Shown piece by piece: positions 38,597-51,200 of a stretch of 64,000 nt of DNA. Below the pieces are notes generated by a model. The model was given only the letters and a program-made list of their open reading frames with translations. It did no database searches and had not been told where the DNA came from. Origin of the DNA: Lateolabrax maculatus (Eukaryota; Chordata; Actinopteri; Acropomatiformes; Lateolabracidae). Numbering within the stretch: position 1 is the stretch's first letter; each line of letters opens with the position of its first letter. A program made the position numbers and the translations under genes. The DNA is taken from the NCBI GenBank assembly GCA_031216445.1, contig CM062212.1:2954001-3018000 (forward strand), in the 5' to 3' direction.

Positions 38597-40605
38597 TCAA
38601 CAACTTCCACACCAACATCGACTCAGCAGAGAAATGAGTCCACTGCTGTTCAACATTTCTTCATCATTTTACATGAAAACTGCAGTTTGAGGCTGAGATG
38701 AAGTTTTGTTTATATGTTAAAGTTAATGTTGTGCTGAACCGATTCTTACTAGCAGTCAGATATTAAGGTCTTGATTTCATCTCTTTTTTTTTTATAAGTT
38801 TGCTGAACATTTAAGAAAGTTTTTTTTTCCTGCAGCAGTTTTCAAAATCTTTGCAGCCAGTTCAGAGCACAACTTCTAAAATCTTTCTCAGGAAGTCATC
38901 CAAGTGAAAATAGGCTGCAGATTGTCATGCTTGCCTTTTTTATTGATAGAAGCTTAGCATGACCTCACTTGTATCAGTGTGTGATTAGAAGAACTCATTT
39001 TAATAATCTTTGGTTTGGAGTCTCATATGTTTGTGCTAATTTTGCAGAGAAGGTTTTGAGCTTTGAGTTGTAATGGAGTCAGTAACAGTGTTGTCTTGAT
39101 TAGAACTGATAATCTGATCTGCTGAGAAAACGTGTTTAATCTTTCTGTATACAAGTGTTGTAACACATTCACATCTCATGTCTTTCACAATAAAAGGTGG
39201 ATATCAACCCTCCATTATATTACCATTTCTTATTTGCCTTTTATTCATAAAATTCTTGAAAATAAATTGTGTCCAATAAATCACATTGCAGCATTGAAAC
39301 TGTCCTTAAAGTTACAGCCACCTTTAATGATTGCTGATGCAGCATGTGCTCAGTTCTCGTGCTACTTGACTTACAGCCATTGAATCACATTTTGACATAA
39401 AAACACGTACAAAGGGAAATATGCAAAATAAGTTCATTAAGCACTGGCATGTGTATGTGTATGTAATCATGATAAGGCTTCATACCAGTTGGCCATTGTG
39501 GTTTCAAGTTGTTCTTTTTTATTATCATTATATGTTTCATTTGGGTTTTTTTGAGATGTGCTCAATTTTTAAATTAAGTTTTCACAGACAGCGGCTGGCC
39601 TCATGAATCTGTAGCTCTGTCGTATGTTGTGTTAAGCACATGAGCCACAACTTTTTTTGTGCAGTACACATCATTGAAACTGTGTTTCAATTAGTTGAAA
39701 GTGTTTAAAGCAACTCTGTGTAACTGTTGCTGACCAGCGGCCTCTGCTGCCACAAGCTGAAATTACAGGACGCTGGCACATTTAAATCTGTTGATGCCTG
39801 AGCGCAGTGGTGCAGCCAAGGCCAGGCAAGGCCATCCTGATACAACTTCTGCCCCCTCTCACAAATCACGAGCCGACAGCAGCGCGCTGGTGGGAATACG
39901 GGAGGTCACTGCGGAGTTGGAGAATCAAAGCAAGCAACAGCAGAGGGGCCGTCCCCCAACAAATGATGCCACTCCAATTATACAATTAAAGGACTTTGCA
40001 GCCCATCCTCACTACTCCTCCGTGAATAAAAAATACAGATAGAAATGCCCCAAAATTACACGAGAACACACAGGAATCCAATCAGTCAAGCCCCTTTAGA
40101 GAGCTCATGGCACATGACTACTTACTGTTAGTAGAGCAAATATATCTCAGACAGTATTAAGGGACTTTAGACTCAGTGCATACAGTAAAGCATGAGAAGC
40201 ATCCTAAACTACAGCCGAAGTGGTGACACCCACTCTTCCTATTTCTGGGGCCGAGCGCAAATGTGGCGTTTTGTGAAAAGAAACTTTTTTATTTCAGAGC
40301 CACATGAACAGACCGGATGCTACATTAGTGCACAGTGTGATAGTGGAGGCCTGATGCTCTACCTCCAGTTATTTATAGACAGTTCAGTGTGACCCTCCTC
40401 AGTGTGTTCACCACATGTGTTTCTGAGGGTAAAACCTCCAGAGCTCTGCTGCTGTTGTTACCCACATTCTCACCAAAACACTTCCCTTCAGCTCTGAGAA
40501 CAAATGACTGCAAACCACAAGGTCTCACCCCTCTAAACCATCATGTTATCTTTGTCAGCTGCTACAGTATCAGCATACATACAGCAGTTTGACTCTTCAC
40601 CTGCC
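38030..40605 (+). repeat. Left arm of a large inverted repeat
   Basis: From just before the R2 transmembrane exon to about 40,605, the sequence is the reverse complement of about 43,855-46,110, with very few differences outside one length change. The left arm has about 0.5 kb of unshared sequence near 39,513-40,026; the right arm has about 0.1 kb there. It includes the last three exons of R2, its 3' UTR and downstream spacer. Open frames at 39,132-39,383 and 40,389-40,592 recur in the other arm because of this. Confidence 0.9.
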
Positions 40606-41281
40606 AAACTCCCCACTTTGTCTCGCCAGTTTACTGTTGATGTTTGAAACTGAACACAGCTCGCAGTTGTGTCAGACAGACCCTGAACGCACCATTTGTT
40701 ACTGTCTGATCTGATCTTTATCTGCTGGACAGTTTGCGTTGTAACTACATTTTATTTTGTAGATTATCCAGAGTAACATGGACTTACTTAACATAACTAG
40801 AGTGAACGTGAGAAAAAACTGTATGATGTGATGTAATTTAGGTGAAACAACCCTTTAATCTAATTTGATTCAGATCGATGGTCTCTTTGGAGGTTGTAGT
40901 TTGTGTTGGTGTTGTAATGCATTATATTTTCATGTTTATCTAATATTTGCATCCATTTCATTTGTTGCTCATATTTAAATTTTTATTGTATTTTTTTTTT
41001 TATTTTGCTTTTATGTCCAATGCGTTTTTTGAACTTTGCTGATTTGACCACTTCAATACAATACAGTGAGTCCTGTTTTGTTTTTGTCTTCTTCTATTTA
41101 TATTTACAGTTTATATTAAAGAACAGCTATCACATACAGTGGTTTGCTGTGTACCAACTATGCCAATTGTAAAAACATTTCATTATTTTGTTGTAAAAAC
41201 TCACAGTGTTTTCATGCATCTGTGTAATTTTCCCTGATAAGACAAGAGAAAGAGTCGAATTTAGTAAAAATCCAGGTTTAT
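40606..41281. other. Region 3' of R3
   Basis: No gene seen. The segment lies in the loop between the inverted arms, downstream of R3 on the minus strand. At about 41,201-41,230 there is a 29-nt stretch with acceptor and donor matching the family micro-exon. It is apparently unused because R3's transmembrane exon has lost its donor. Confidence 0.5.
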
Positions 41282-43345
41282 TTAAACTTTAGTTCTTGTC
41301 CATATGATGACTGCCACAACAGGTATGATGAGTGCTGCTAACCCCACAGACACAATGAGGAACCTCCCCCAACCTGGAGAGAGAATGAAAACATAAAAAA
41401 TGTTTAACTGCAGCTTTGTGTTCTGTTTAAAATAAGTGACTGAAAGAGACGAGAAATACACGTGTTTCTAAAAAAATGCTATAAAATTTGAATTTGTTTT
41501 TTGAAAGACAAATGAACTTTTAGTAAAACATGCATCACTTATATCTCAAGATGCCTGAACTTTGTCTTCTGAAAATACAATCTGCAAGTCATTCGTAAGA
41601 ATACTTGACTAATATATAGGATACCCATACAGAATCACGCTAAGAAGCTAAGAAGAATTAAAATTTTACTTTTTAACCACGTCTATGTTTGTACTAATGT
41701 ATTTGTGTACATGTATGAATTACATTCACAGCTCCTACATTTGTTTCATGTTATTACACAAATGAGTGAGCTCATACTTTGTTTGTCACCTTCTTGTGTT
41801 GGTGTTGTTGTTGATATCGATCTTGTTGGCGTTGTTGATATCGATCTTGTTGGCGTTGTTGATATCGATCTTGTTGGTGTTGTTGATATCGATCTTGTTG
41901 GTGTTGTTGTTGATATCGATCTTGTTGGTGTTGTTGATATCGATCTTGTTGGTGTTGTTGATATCGATCTTGTTGGTGTTGTTGATATCGATCTTGTTGG
42001 TGTTGCCTCCTCAACTGACAATAAAGAAAAAACTAAAATTAGAAAACACCTCATGTAGACAGTCTGATGTCATCTTAAAACTTAAAAAACATCAAATAAT
42101 GAAACGTAGTTTATTTGTTACATCAGGATGAGATGATTTTAAACAGCTCATCATATTCTCACCTGAGGACTGAAGGCTGAAGTTTACCTGCTGACCACCG
42201 TTGTTATCAGTCACTTCACATCTGAATAACTCTCGATACTTTGACTCGTCAGAAGGAGAAGTCACATCAGCCGGCGAGCAGTGAGACGGAGCTGTGGTCA
42301 CGTCTCTGTTATCTTTACCCTCATACAGCCACTTCACTGTGTGTCTACAGGGTCCACCAGACAACACAGAGCAGTTTAACATCACCTCATCATCGTCCTT
42401 ATGTTCAGTCTCTGGTGCAGATGGAGATATTGTGAGAGAAAGACAACAAGAGTAGAATTAAGTTCATCATTGTAATCATAATTGTAATGTTTCAGTACAT
42501 AAAAAAAGTTAAATTAACTTCATATATGTAATCTTAATTATTGTATGTTTCAGTATTTTGTTCAAACAAGAGAGTTTGAGTTGAAAACATTAAGATATTA
42601 ATACTCACTGGTAACAGCAGACAGAAAAACCAGATGTGTTTCAGATTTCTGCTGTTTGCAGGTATATTGACCAGCATCCTCAGCTGTGACCTTCTTTATA
42701 ACCAGAGAACATTTCTCTGTAACACTCAGTCTGTCTGATTCAGCTTTGGCGTTTTCACTAATCTGTCCATATAAAATCAGATCAGCTCTTACTGAGTTTC
42801 TTGAACCAGTGAGGCTCCAGGTAACACTGACACATGTATCCTGATCTTCTTTCATGTTGTTACAAGGCAAAGTCACTTCATCTCCAACTCTGGCAGTGAA
42901 GGAGGTGAACTGCCCAAGTGTTCCTGTTGAGAAGATAAGAGAGGAAAATGAAAAATTAACCAGAAAATGTCCTTTATGATCATAGTTTGTAAAGTTAATT
43001 GTAAGAGACAAGAAACATTTGCAAATATGTCTCATGGTACTTATGCTACTTAACTACATTATGCGTCTCTATCAAGGCATGTGTGGAAAACCTCTTCCTC
43101 TTCAAATATAAAAAAGTGACATAGACCGTTCAGCAGTATACAGTGCGAGTGCTTGACTTGTAAATAAGTAAAACAAAAACATTGTATTTCTAACGTGTTG
43201 CTAAAGACAAACTTTTTTTTTTCAAAGACTTTTTTAGAATCTGGACATCTTCCTATTATTCATGGATTTTATATGTTTCCTTACCTGTAAACTGAAGCAT
43301 CAGTGTCAGAAATAAAGATATTTTAATCCATCTGAGTTCAGCCAT
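41282..43345 (-). CDS. R3: two-Ig-domain receptor with repeat-built stalk and no signalling tail
   Basis: Exons, in transcript order: 43345-43285 (signal peptide, MAELRWIKISLFLTLML), 42923-42609 (V-like Ig), 42411-42163 (second Ig), 42014-41790 (stalk) and 41373-41282 (transmembrane). Total 942 nt, or 313 residues. The stalk is eight copies of TPTRSIST, two with an extra Thr, ending TPTQEG. The transmembrane exon is R1/R6-like (WGRFLIVSVGLAALIIPVV), but the expected GTGAG donor after TRTK is gone. Translation therefore ends two codons later at TAA, with AATAAA overlapping. Compared with R6 (about 57,862-57,906), an intron segment of roughly 45 bases including the donor has been deleted. The product would be a membrane receptor with almost no cytoplasmic tail: a decoy, an adaptor-dependent form, or an early pseudogene. 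Confidence 0.8.
41800..42007. repeat. 24-27 bp coding minisatellite in the R3 stalk exon
   Basis: Eight tandem units of GATATCGATCTTGTTGG followed by (T/C)GTTGTT on the plus strand, one or two with an extra GTT. Every change is a whole codon or a synonymous T/C swap, so the frame is kept. It encodes the TPTRSIST repeats of R3. Confidence 0.96.
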
Positions 43346-43420
43346 CGTGCTTCTTCTTTTCATCTCTTTCATTCATCTGCTTCTTATACAGAAATACAAA
43401 AACCGCTGGTTAAAGAAACA

Positions 43421-43432
43421 GTCACTTCCTCA
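43421..43432 (-). promoter_or_regulatory. GGAA (ETS-like) site upstream of R3
   Basis: The minus strand reads TGAGGAAGTGAC about 80 bases before the R3 ATG, matching the distal site of the twin module before R1, R4 and R6. Only one clear copy is seen here. Confidence 0.4.
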
Positions 43433-43854
43433 TAGTCTGCTTTTTTTCTGATATAGGTGGAGCGTATCAGCTTTTCATCTCTGTGAATTTTCTAAACAGC
43501 CAAAATGAGTTAATTGCTAAATAATCCCCAATTCTCTGATCATAAATATGCAAATAAATTAAAGCATTAAAGAGGTCACAGCAGCCTGACAAAGATCCTG
43601 TGAAACTGGGTGAAGCATGTGGGAAGAAGAAGTGCTGAGAAATAAGTTGAGGAGACTTTACTAAATGCACTCCCAAGATGCATTTGTGACAGTGAGGTTT
43701 GAAAAGAGGAAGAAGAGGACTGAGGAAGTTGAACGTGGGACGATAATTGGTTAGGCTTACTGTTTGCAATGATGCAACTTGTTTTCTTCAGATCGTGTTT
43801 GTTACAAACAGACCGGAGTCATGGTGATGTTTGACAGCATGAACAGACAGGTGA

Positions 43855-46110
43855 AGAGTCAAACTGCTGTATGTATGCTGATACTGTAGCAGCTGATGAA
43901 GATAACATGATGGTTTAGAGGGGTGAGACCTTGTGGTTTACAGTCATTTGTTCTCAGAGCTGAAGGGAAGTGTTTTGGTGAGAATGTGGGTAACAACAGC
44001 AGCAGAGCTCTGGAGGTTTTACCCTCAGAAACACATGTGGTGAACACACTGAGGAGGGTCACACTGAACTGCCTATAAATAACTGGAGGTAGGGCATCAG
44101 GCCTCCACTATCACACTGTGCACTAATGTAGCATCCGGTCTGTTCATGTGGCTCTGAAATAAAAAAGTTTCTTTTCACAAAACGCCACATTTGCGCTCGG
44201 AAGAGTGGGTGTCACCACTTCGGCTGTAGTTTAGGATGCTTCTCATGCTTTACTGTATGCACTGAGTCTAAAGTCCCTTAATACTGTCTGAGATATATTT
44301 GCTCTACTAACAGTAAGTAGTCATGTGCCATGAGCTCTCTAAAGGGGCTTGACTGATTGGATTCCTGTGTGTTCTTGTGTCATTTTGGGGCATTTCTATC
44401 TGTATTTTGACACATTTGAGTTCCCAGTGTGAACAGAGCTGTTCAAGCCACCAGAGAGAAGGTTCGTCGCTAGAGGAGGGCCGGGCTGGATGGCATCAAA
44501 CTTGAACTTGAAACCACAATGGCCAACTGGTATGAAGCCTTATCATGATTACATACACATACACATGACAGTGCTTAGTGAACTGTTTGTTCCTTATTCT
44601 GTTGAAAGTTGCACAAATTTGAGATGCACAAAGTTGTGACAGAACCTCTTTTTGTATTCAAATGTTTTCATCCAAAAAGAATAGTAGAATTGTTTTTATC
44701 TTATTTTGCATATTTCCCTTTGTACGTGTTTTTATGTCAAAATGTGATTCAATGGCTGTAAGTCAAGTAGCACGAGAACTGAGCACATGCTGCATCAGCA
44801 ATCATTAAAGGTGGCTGTAACTTTAAGGACAGTTTCAATGCTGCAATGTGATTTATTGGACACAATTTATTTTCAAGAATTTTATAAATAAAAGGCAAAT
44901 AAAAAATGGTAATATAATGGAGGGTTGATATCCACCTTTTATTGTGAAAGACATGAGATGTGAATGTGTTACAACACTTGTATACAGAAAGATTAAACAC
45001 GTTTTCTCAGCAGATCAGATTATCAGTTCTAATCAAGACAACACTGTTACTGACTCCATTACAACTCAAAGCTCAAAACCTTCTCTGCAAAATTAGCACA
45101 AACATATGAGACTCCAAACCAAAGATTATTAAAATGAGTTCTTCTAATCACACACTGATACAAGTGAGGTCATGCTAAGCTTCTATCAATAAAAAAGGCA
45201 AGCATGACAATCTGCAGCCTATTTTCACTTGGATGACTTCCTGAGAAAGATTTTAGAAGTTGTGCTCTGAACTGGCTGCAAAGATTTTGAAAACTGCTGC
45301 AGGAAAAAAAAACTTTCTTAAATGTTCAGCAAACTTATAAAAAAAAAAGAGATGAAATCAAGACCTTAATATCTGACTGCTAGTAAGAATCGGTTCAGCA
45401 CAACATTAACTTTAACATATAAACAAAACTTCATCTCAGCCTCAAACTGCAGTTTTCATGTAAAATGATGAAGAAATGTTGAACAGCAGTGGACTCATTT
45501 CTCTGCTGAGTCGATGTTGGTGTGGAAGTTGTTGATCAGTGGAGTCTGACAGAAGCTGAAGAGTCTCCAACGTTTTCATAGTTCACTGTGCCGTCATGTC
45601 CGCCTCCATCATGATGCACCTGTGAAAAACAACAACACACCTGAGTTCAAATGGAACAAATAAATGTTGAATTGAAACCTGACAAGTCCATACATTTTGT
45701 TATAATGCCCCAAACTGTCCTGCATCACAGTAACATGAAGTCACCAGCAGCAGCTTATCATCATTTACACTGACTTACAGTCCCTGATCATTCAGATACA
45801 TTTTCCATTTTACTCATCAGTTCACTTCACTTTGTGTTTTCAACTCACAGTGTTGTCATCAGGTGGTCTCTGGTTCCCTGGAAAATAAATCACAGAGGAA
45901 CTTTTCAGCTGGAAACTTACAGTTTGTGTTAATCAGTCTGAACAAATGTTGGTCTGAGTTTTCTCACCTGCAGCTCTGATGAGAAGAACAGTAATCACAG
46001 TAATCAGGAGGAGTTCAGCCACACGCATAACCAACATTATGTAGTCCAGAACAGAACGACCTGTACGAGCTGTGCAACAGAAACAAATCATGTCAGAGAA
46101 GAAAGTTATC
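43855..46110 (-). repeat. Right arm of the large inverted repeat
   Basis: Reverse complement of about 38,030-40,605. It includes the last three exons and 3' UTR of R4, with a poly(A) signal at 44,938-44,943 (minus strand). The loop between the arms is about 3.2 kb and contains R3. Confidence 0.9.
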
Positions 46111-48251
46111 AGCAGAAAATCAGAAGCACAAGACGTGTTTCTGTAGAGTCAATCATGATCCCCTGAGGATGAAGCCTGCTGACTCTGGTGACCCTCTGGT
46201 GCTACCAGCAGGGGGACATTTTAGTCTTTTAGTGAAATATCTCAACAACTGTTGGCCGTTAAGTTTGATTTAGATATTCATGTTCCCCTCAGGATGAACC
46301 GTAACAACTTTTAATGTAGCGCCAGCATCCGGTCAGAATATGAATTTGTCCAATACTTTGGTTTATGACCAAATACCTGCAACACTAATGACATCCCATC
46401 AGCCTCGGCTGTACTTTGTCTGTAGTGTTCATTAGCAAATGTTATAATACCAACCCACTAAACTAAGGGGGTGAACATACTGAACAATATACCTAAACAT
46501 AAAATCATTTAGCTCAAAGTCCCTCTGTTCCTCAGTGCAGCCTCTTCTTGTTAATACATCACAGAGCTGCATGGCTGCAGACTCTTAGTCTCGTTAATGT
46601 GTATTTAAAAGATTTTGTCTGCTTGTTAAAATATCAAGATGGGTTTTTGTGCTGTGAAAATCAAATTCAGGCAAAATCCTCTAAATAAAAGATGAACAGG
46701 TTCCATACGTGTCTCACATGTTAGAAACAGCATTTCTGCTGCAGCTTTCTGTTCTGTTCAAAATCGTTTAACTAAAAGAGGAGAGAATTACATGTGATTA
46801 TCAAAAGTGTTTAAACTTTCATTTCATAGTTTTAACCAAACCAACCAAAAGTTATTTTTCCTGCATGTGTTTTCTCACTGTGAATTTATAATATCTCCAC
46901 CCACAGACAAGTGTCAGAGAGAGAAACATGAAAGTGTTGAGTCACTACCTCGTAGTTCTGTTGAAACATCTTTGGTTCCTGTTTTTATGAAGTTTTCAGT
47001 TGTTGTTGTTGTTGTTGTGTCCTCACCTGAACAGATGAACACAACAAACTGTTCAGTATGAATATTTGATGTGTTGTAATATTTAAATGTCCAATCCATA
47101 AAATATTTTAGTCAATTATTCATATCAGCGCAACATATTCTCACCTGGTTTCTCACCTGAGGTCTGAGGTCTGAGGGGAAACTTCTGCACTTTGTCACCA
47201 TCAGTAACTTCACATGTAAAGACTTTATACCTCGATGTGTAAATGTAATGAGAGGTCAGAAAGGTCACAGAGGCGTTACAGAGAGACTGTGATGTATTCA
47301 GATATGGGCTATTTTGACCCACATCTTTACCCTGAAACAGCCACTTCACTGTGTGTCTACATCGTCCATTTGTCGACACAGAGCAGATTAATGTCACCTC
47401 ATCATCGTCCTTATGTTCAGTCACTGGTGCAGATGGAGATATTGTGAGAGAAAGACAACAAGAGTCAAATTAACTTCAACACTGTATTAATATTTTACTT
47501 ATTATTGTAATGTTTCAGTATTTTGTTCTATCAAGACAGTTTGAGCTGAAAACATTAAGATGTAAATACTCACTGTTAATAAAAGACAGATGAACCAGAG
47601 AGTCTGGACCTTGTTGTTTTCCTGACGTGTTGATCTGTCTGCAGGTGTAACGACCAACATCCTCAGCTGTGACCTTCGTTATAACCAGAGAACAGTTCTC
47701 TGTAACACTCAGTCTGTCTGATTTTTCTTTAGCATTTACACCAATCTGCCCAAGATTAATCAGCTCTACTGCTGCTGTGTTTCTTGAGTTACTGAAGATC
47801 CATGTGGTAGCATTACATTTATTCTGACCCTCTATCACACTTTCACAAGACAAAGTGACTTCCTCTCCAGCTCTGACAGTGAAGAAGAGGAGAAGGTCTC
47901 TGGCTGCTGCTCCTGACAAGATGAGAGAGAAATATAAAGAATAAAAAGAAATACAAACATGACTCTTAATGTGAGTGTGAGGATCATTTTAGATACAACA
48001 AAAGTTGACACATGTGCCTCATCTTTGGTTTGAAAGACTTCACCAAACTCATTATTCACCTTGTTGGAAAACGAACAGACTTGGTTGTCTCAGTTAAATG
48101 AAGTTCAGTTAATAAAGTAACATTAATGATATTAATGAATGAGCTTTTTAATGTGTCTGTGTGTCATATGCATGTTATATGTGTCCTTACCTGTAAACTG
48201 AAGCTCCAGCATCAGAAATAAAGACATTTGAATCCATCTGAATTCCACCAT
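45536..48251 (-). CDS. R4: chimeric receptor, R1-type ectodomain with R2-type transmembrane segment and tail
   Basis: Exons, in transcript order: 48251-48191 (signal peptide), 47912-47574 (V-like Ig), 47423-47145 (second Ig), 47026-46949 (Thr-rich stalk, EDTTTTTTENFIK), 46069-45968 (transmembrane), 45877-45849 (micro-exon) and 45619-45536 (tail). Total 972 nt, or 323 residues, all phases compatible. The first four exons are nearly identical to R1, introns and upstream DNA included; the last three match R2. R1-like intron sequence stops at about 46,715, just before where R1's own transmembrane exon would begin. The tail has VNYENV. In the transmembrane exon, C and G of the R2 version (TGCSVLGY) are R and D (TGRSVLDY). 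Confidence 0.87.
46165..46360. repeat. Dispersed fish repeat (ATATCTCAACAACTGTTGG type)
   Basis: Contains GAAATATCTCAACAACTGTT, ATTCATGTTCCCCTCAGGAT and GTAGCGCCAGCATC, a pattern I know from dispersed teleost repeats. Related copies lie at about 54,160-54,310 and 63,460-63,660. The last is nearly identical because the flanking DNA is duplicated. Confidence 0.5.
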
Positions 48252-51200
48252 CGTGCCTCTCTGTCTCTCCTCTCTCTGCTTCTTGTTCTTGTAAGACTCT
48301 GAACTTAAAGAGAAGTGTTGTATCTACTTCCTCTAATTAGTAACGTGTCACTTCCTCACAGTGACCGTCCTCCTTCTTCTCTCTCGTACGTTCCTCCGTC
48401 TCTTATGGCCGACATGAGTTTCTCATTTTTAAAATAGGAAGTGTTGCAGTATGCAAGTCTTACTTAAAGGGAGGCTGTGAAATCTTTATTGTACCCGGGC
48501 GTACCAAATAGGCTACAGTACAGTTTAATAAATTGTGTCACACTTGGCGAAGTAAACACAAGGATACACATGTGACTACCTCTGGTTTTTAAAATAAGGT
48601 GTTAATACAGGGTAGATACAAAGTACATAATATGGAAATGAGATGAACTGGATTATATTCACGGGAAGCGTAAAGCATGATATTTGTGTCCTTTATGAAT
48701 TAATACATCCCACTTAATTGACATCACTTTATTCTTTGATTTTGGGTGGCAAGAAGAAAAAAGTCTCACATTTTTACATTGAAATGAACTCAGGTCTGAA
48801 ACTGGAGCATTGTGGTTTTACAGCACCTCAAGTCTCAGATTGCTTCAGTTGCTTCCTTTTCATCTTTGCTACTTAATGTGAGCTGGCTATAGACTGGAGA
48901 AACCTACCTGCAACTTTTGAGGTGGAATGTTTTCTTGCATGTTACTCAAAGCACAAGTTGACCTGATATTAAACAATAACAGGTGACAGGAAACTCACAG
49001 TAAGAACTAATACACATAATGTTGGGTTATTGTGCTGCTGGTTAACCTACTGCACCCCCTTCTGGACAAAAAGGCTTTTTACAGCAACAAATCCTGAAAA
49101 TGATCCGAAACAACATAATCAACATTTATAAGTTATCAATGCTAAATCATATCAACTAAATAAGCTAAATGAGCAGCATCATGGAGGGAACCTCAGTGCT
49201 GACTGGTCTCGATAAAGTGACTGCTGCGTTCTCCTCGATATACTTTTGCAGAGTAATTCCAAGTGCACAATATGGAACTAAAGTAATTCCATTAATGCAA
49301 TAAAAAAACTTGTATAGGAGGGCTAGAAGATCATTCCTACATGTGTGTTGACTCAGCAGGGACATTACAACATTAAATGAGAAAGTTGATCTACAGGATA
49401 ATCAATATTTGAAAGCAGTACAGAGCCTTATGTATTATATTCCATTACATTTTAAATTGTCACCTGGGTTAGGTGGTTATTGGTGCATAACAATTCACCA
49501 CAATGCAGGAAATGAAGTGTTTGACTCTCAGAATCGCTTAATATGTGTCGCACCCATGTTTTAATGAATCCTGCGCCCTTCAACAGTGATAACACCAGAG
49601 GTAAGTTATGTGACCAATCCAAATTTTTAACCGATCATGTCATACACTGACAGCTAAATTACCACAGCTTCCATAAAAACTAAACTTTAGACTACTTGCT
49701 GTGCTGAGTTTTAAGCTTTAAACAATATGTAGCCCTCACATGCAAGAAAGAAATGCATGGGAACAGAGTATTTAAAATGAAATACTGGGCTCAGCCCCTG
49801 ATGGTTAACAGTTCAGCCAATGCCCCAGGCTCAAGTTCACACTGTGTCCAGTCCCACAATGCATCTGACGTGTTTCACACCCTGAAAAGAAGAAGAAGAA
49901 GATGAGGAAGTTGAACGTGTGAAGAATGTTGGTTAGGTTTAATATTTGCAATGATGCATCTTGTTTTCTTTAGATGGTGTTTATCAGAAAACAGACAGGA
50001 GTCATGGTGATGTTTGACAGCACACATGAACAGACAGGTGAAGAGTCAAACTCCTCACACAGCAGAATTTAACTCTTGATGTCCACGGTGCAACATGGTG
50101 ATACTGTAGCAGCTGAGAAAGACCACAGATGAGATGATATCTCACTGGTCTGAGACCTGTTGTTCCTCATTGTATCTTTGTGTCGTGTTTCTCACAGAGC
50201 TGAAGGGGAAGTGTTTTGGTGAGAATGTGGGTACAACAGCAGCAGAGCTCTGGAGGTTTTACCCTCTAATGACGACCACATCAACATCAGAAACACATGA
50301 GGCCCACAGGAACAGACAGTCCTCACTTTATCAGGACATAAGACAGAGAGGCGCTTATCCAATTCTGTTGAAAACTACTTTAACTCCTGGAAGGTTTGGG
50401 GTCACTGAGACTAGTTACACCAAACGGTTCAACACTGATGAGCGTCCTGACTGAACTGTCTTTAACTGCCAGGACGTAGAGCATCAGGCCTCCACAATGT
50501 GTAGCAGCAGGTCTGTTCATGTGGTTTTCAGAGGATAGAAATACACATTTCGTGCTCCACTCTTCAACTAGACAGTGGTGGACGAGTTTGTTTGACATCA
50601 ATACTTCAGCTGTTGGTTTGGAGGTTTTTCATGTCATACGCTCACTGCAGACACGACTAGCTGGACGTTTCAGATGTGTGAAATGTATTTATATTCATAT
50701 TAGGTCAGAGTAGGTGGTTGTGTGCATCCAAAACCTCTGAAAGTTGCCTGAGTTATTAGATTTCTGTGCATTCTCAGGTCACTTTGAGTGCATTTATGTC
50801 TGTATTTAGACACATTTGAGGGTCCAGTGTGAACAGAGCTGCTCAACTACTGTTGTAGCTGTGGTGCTTCTAGTAGAGGCCGGACATTCATAGTAAAGAA
50901 TATATTTACTTTCCATTAGACACTGTTAGTACATGAAGGAATCAGAAAACACAGTGTAGAATTAAAAGCAGTAAGTATTTCTTTATTTGCAGATTATATT
51001 GTTATCAGATATAATAAAGAAAAAACAGTTTAGCTGTTAACTGTGTTAAACTCCATTACGATTCAAGCCAAACACATATACGTCCCAACAAATATAGTAA
51101 CAACAATGTTAAATGAAAGTGAATTAAAATGAGTTCTTCTGTAGACAGAGTAATGCAAGTGAGGACATGCTACGCTACTTACAAAAGGCAATCAGAAAAA

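Noticed and set aside
39132..39383. 83-codon frame matched by one at 44,749-45,000 on the other strand
   Set aside because: It lies in receptor 3' UTR and downstream DNA within the inverted repeat, and overlaps poly(A) signals.
41800..42007. Possible CRISPR array
   Set aside because: Units are contiguous with no spacers, lie within a coding exon, and the genome is a vertebrate.
41746..42131. Long frames in other phases and on the plus strand across the R3 minisatellite
   Set aside because: A 24-bp repeat without stops is open in most frames; only the minus-strand phase joined to flanking splice sites and the other R3 exons is supported.
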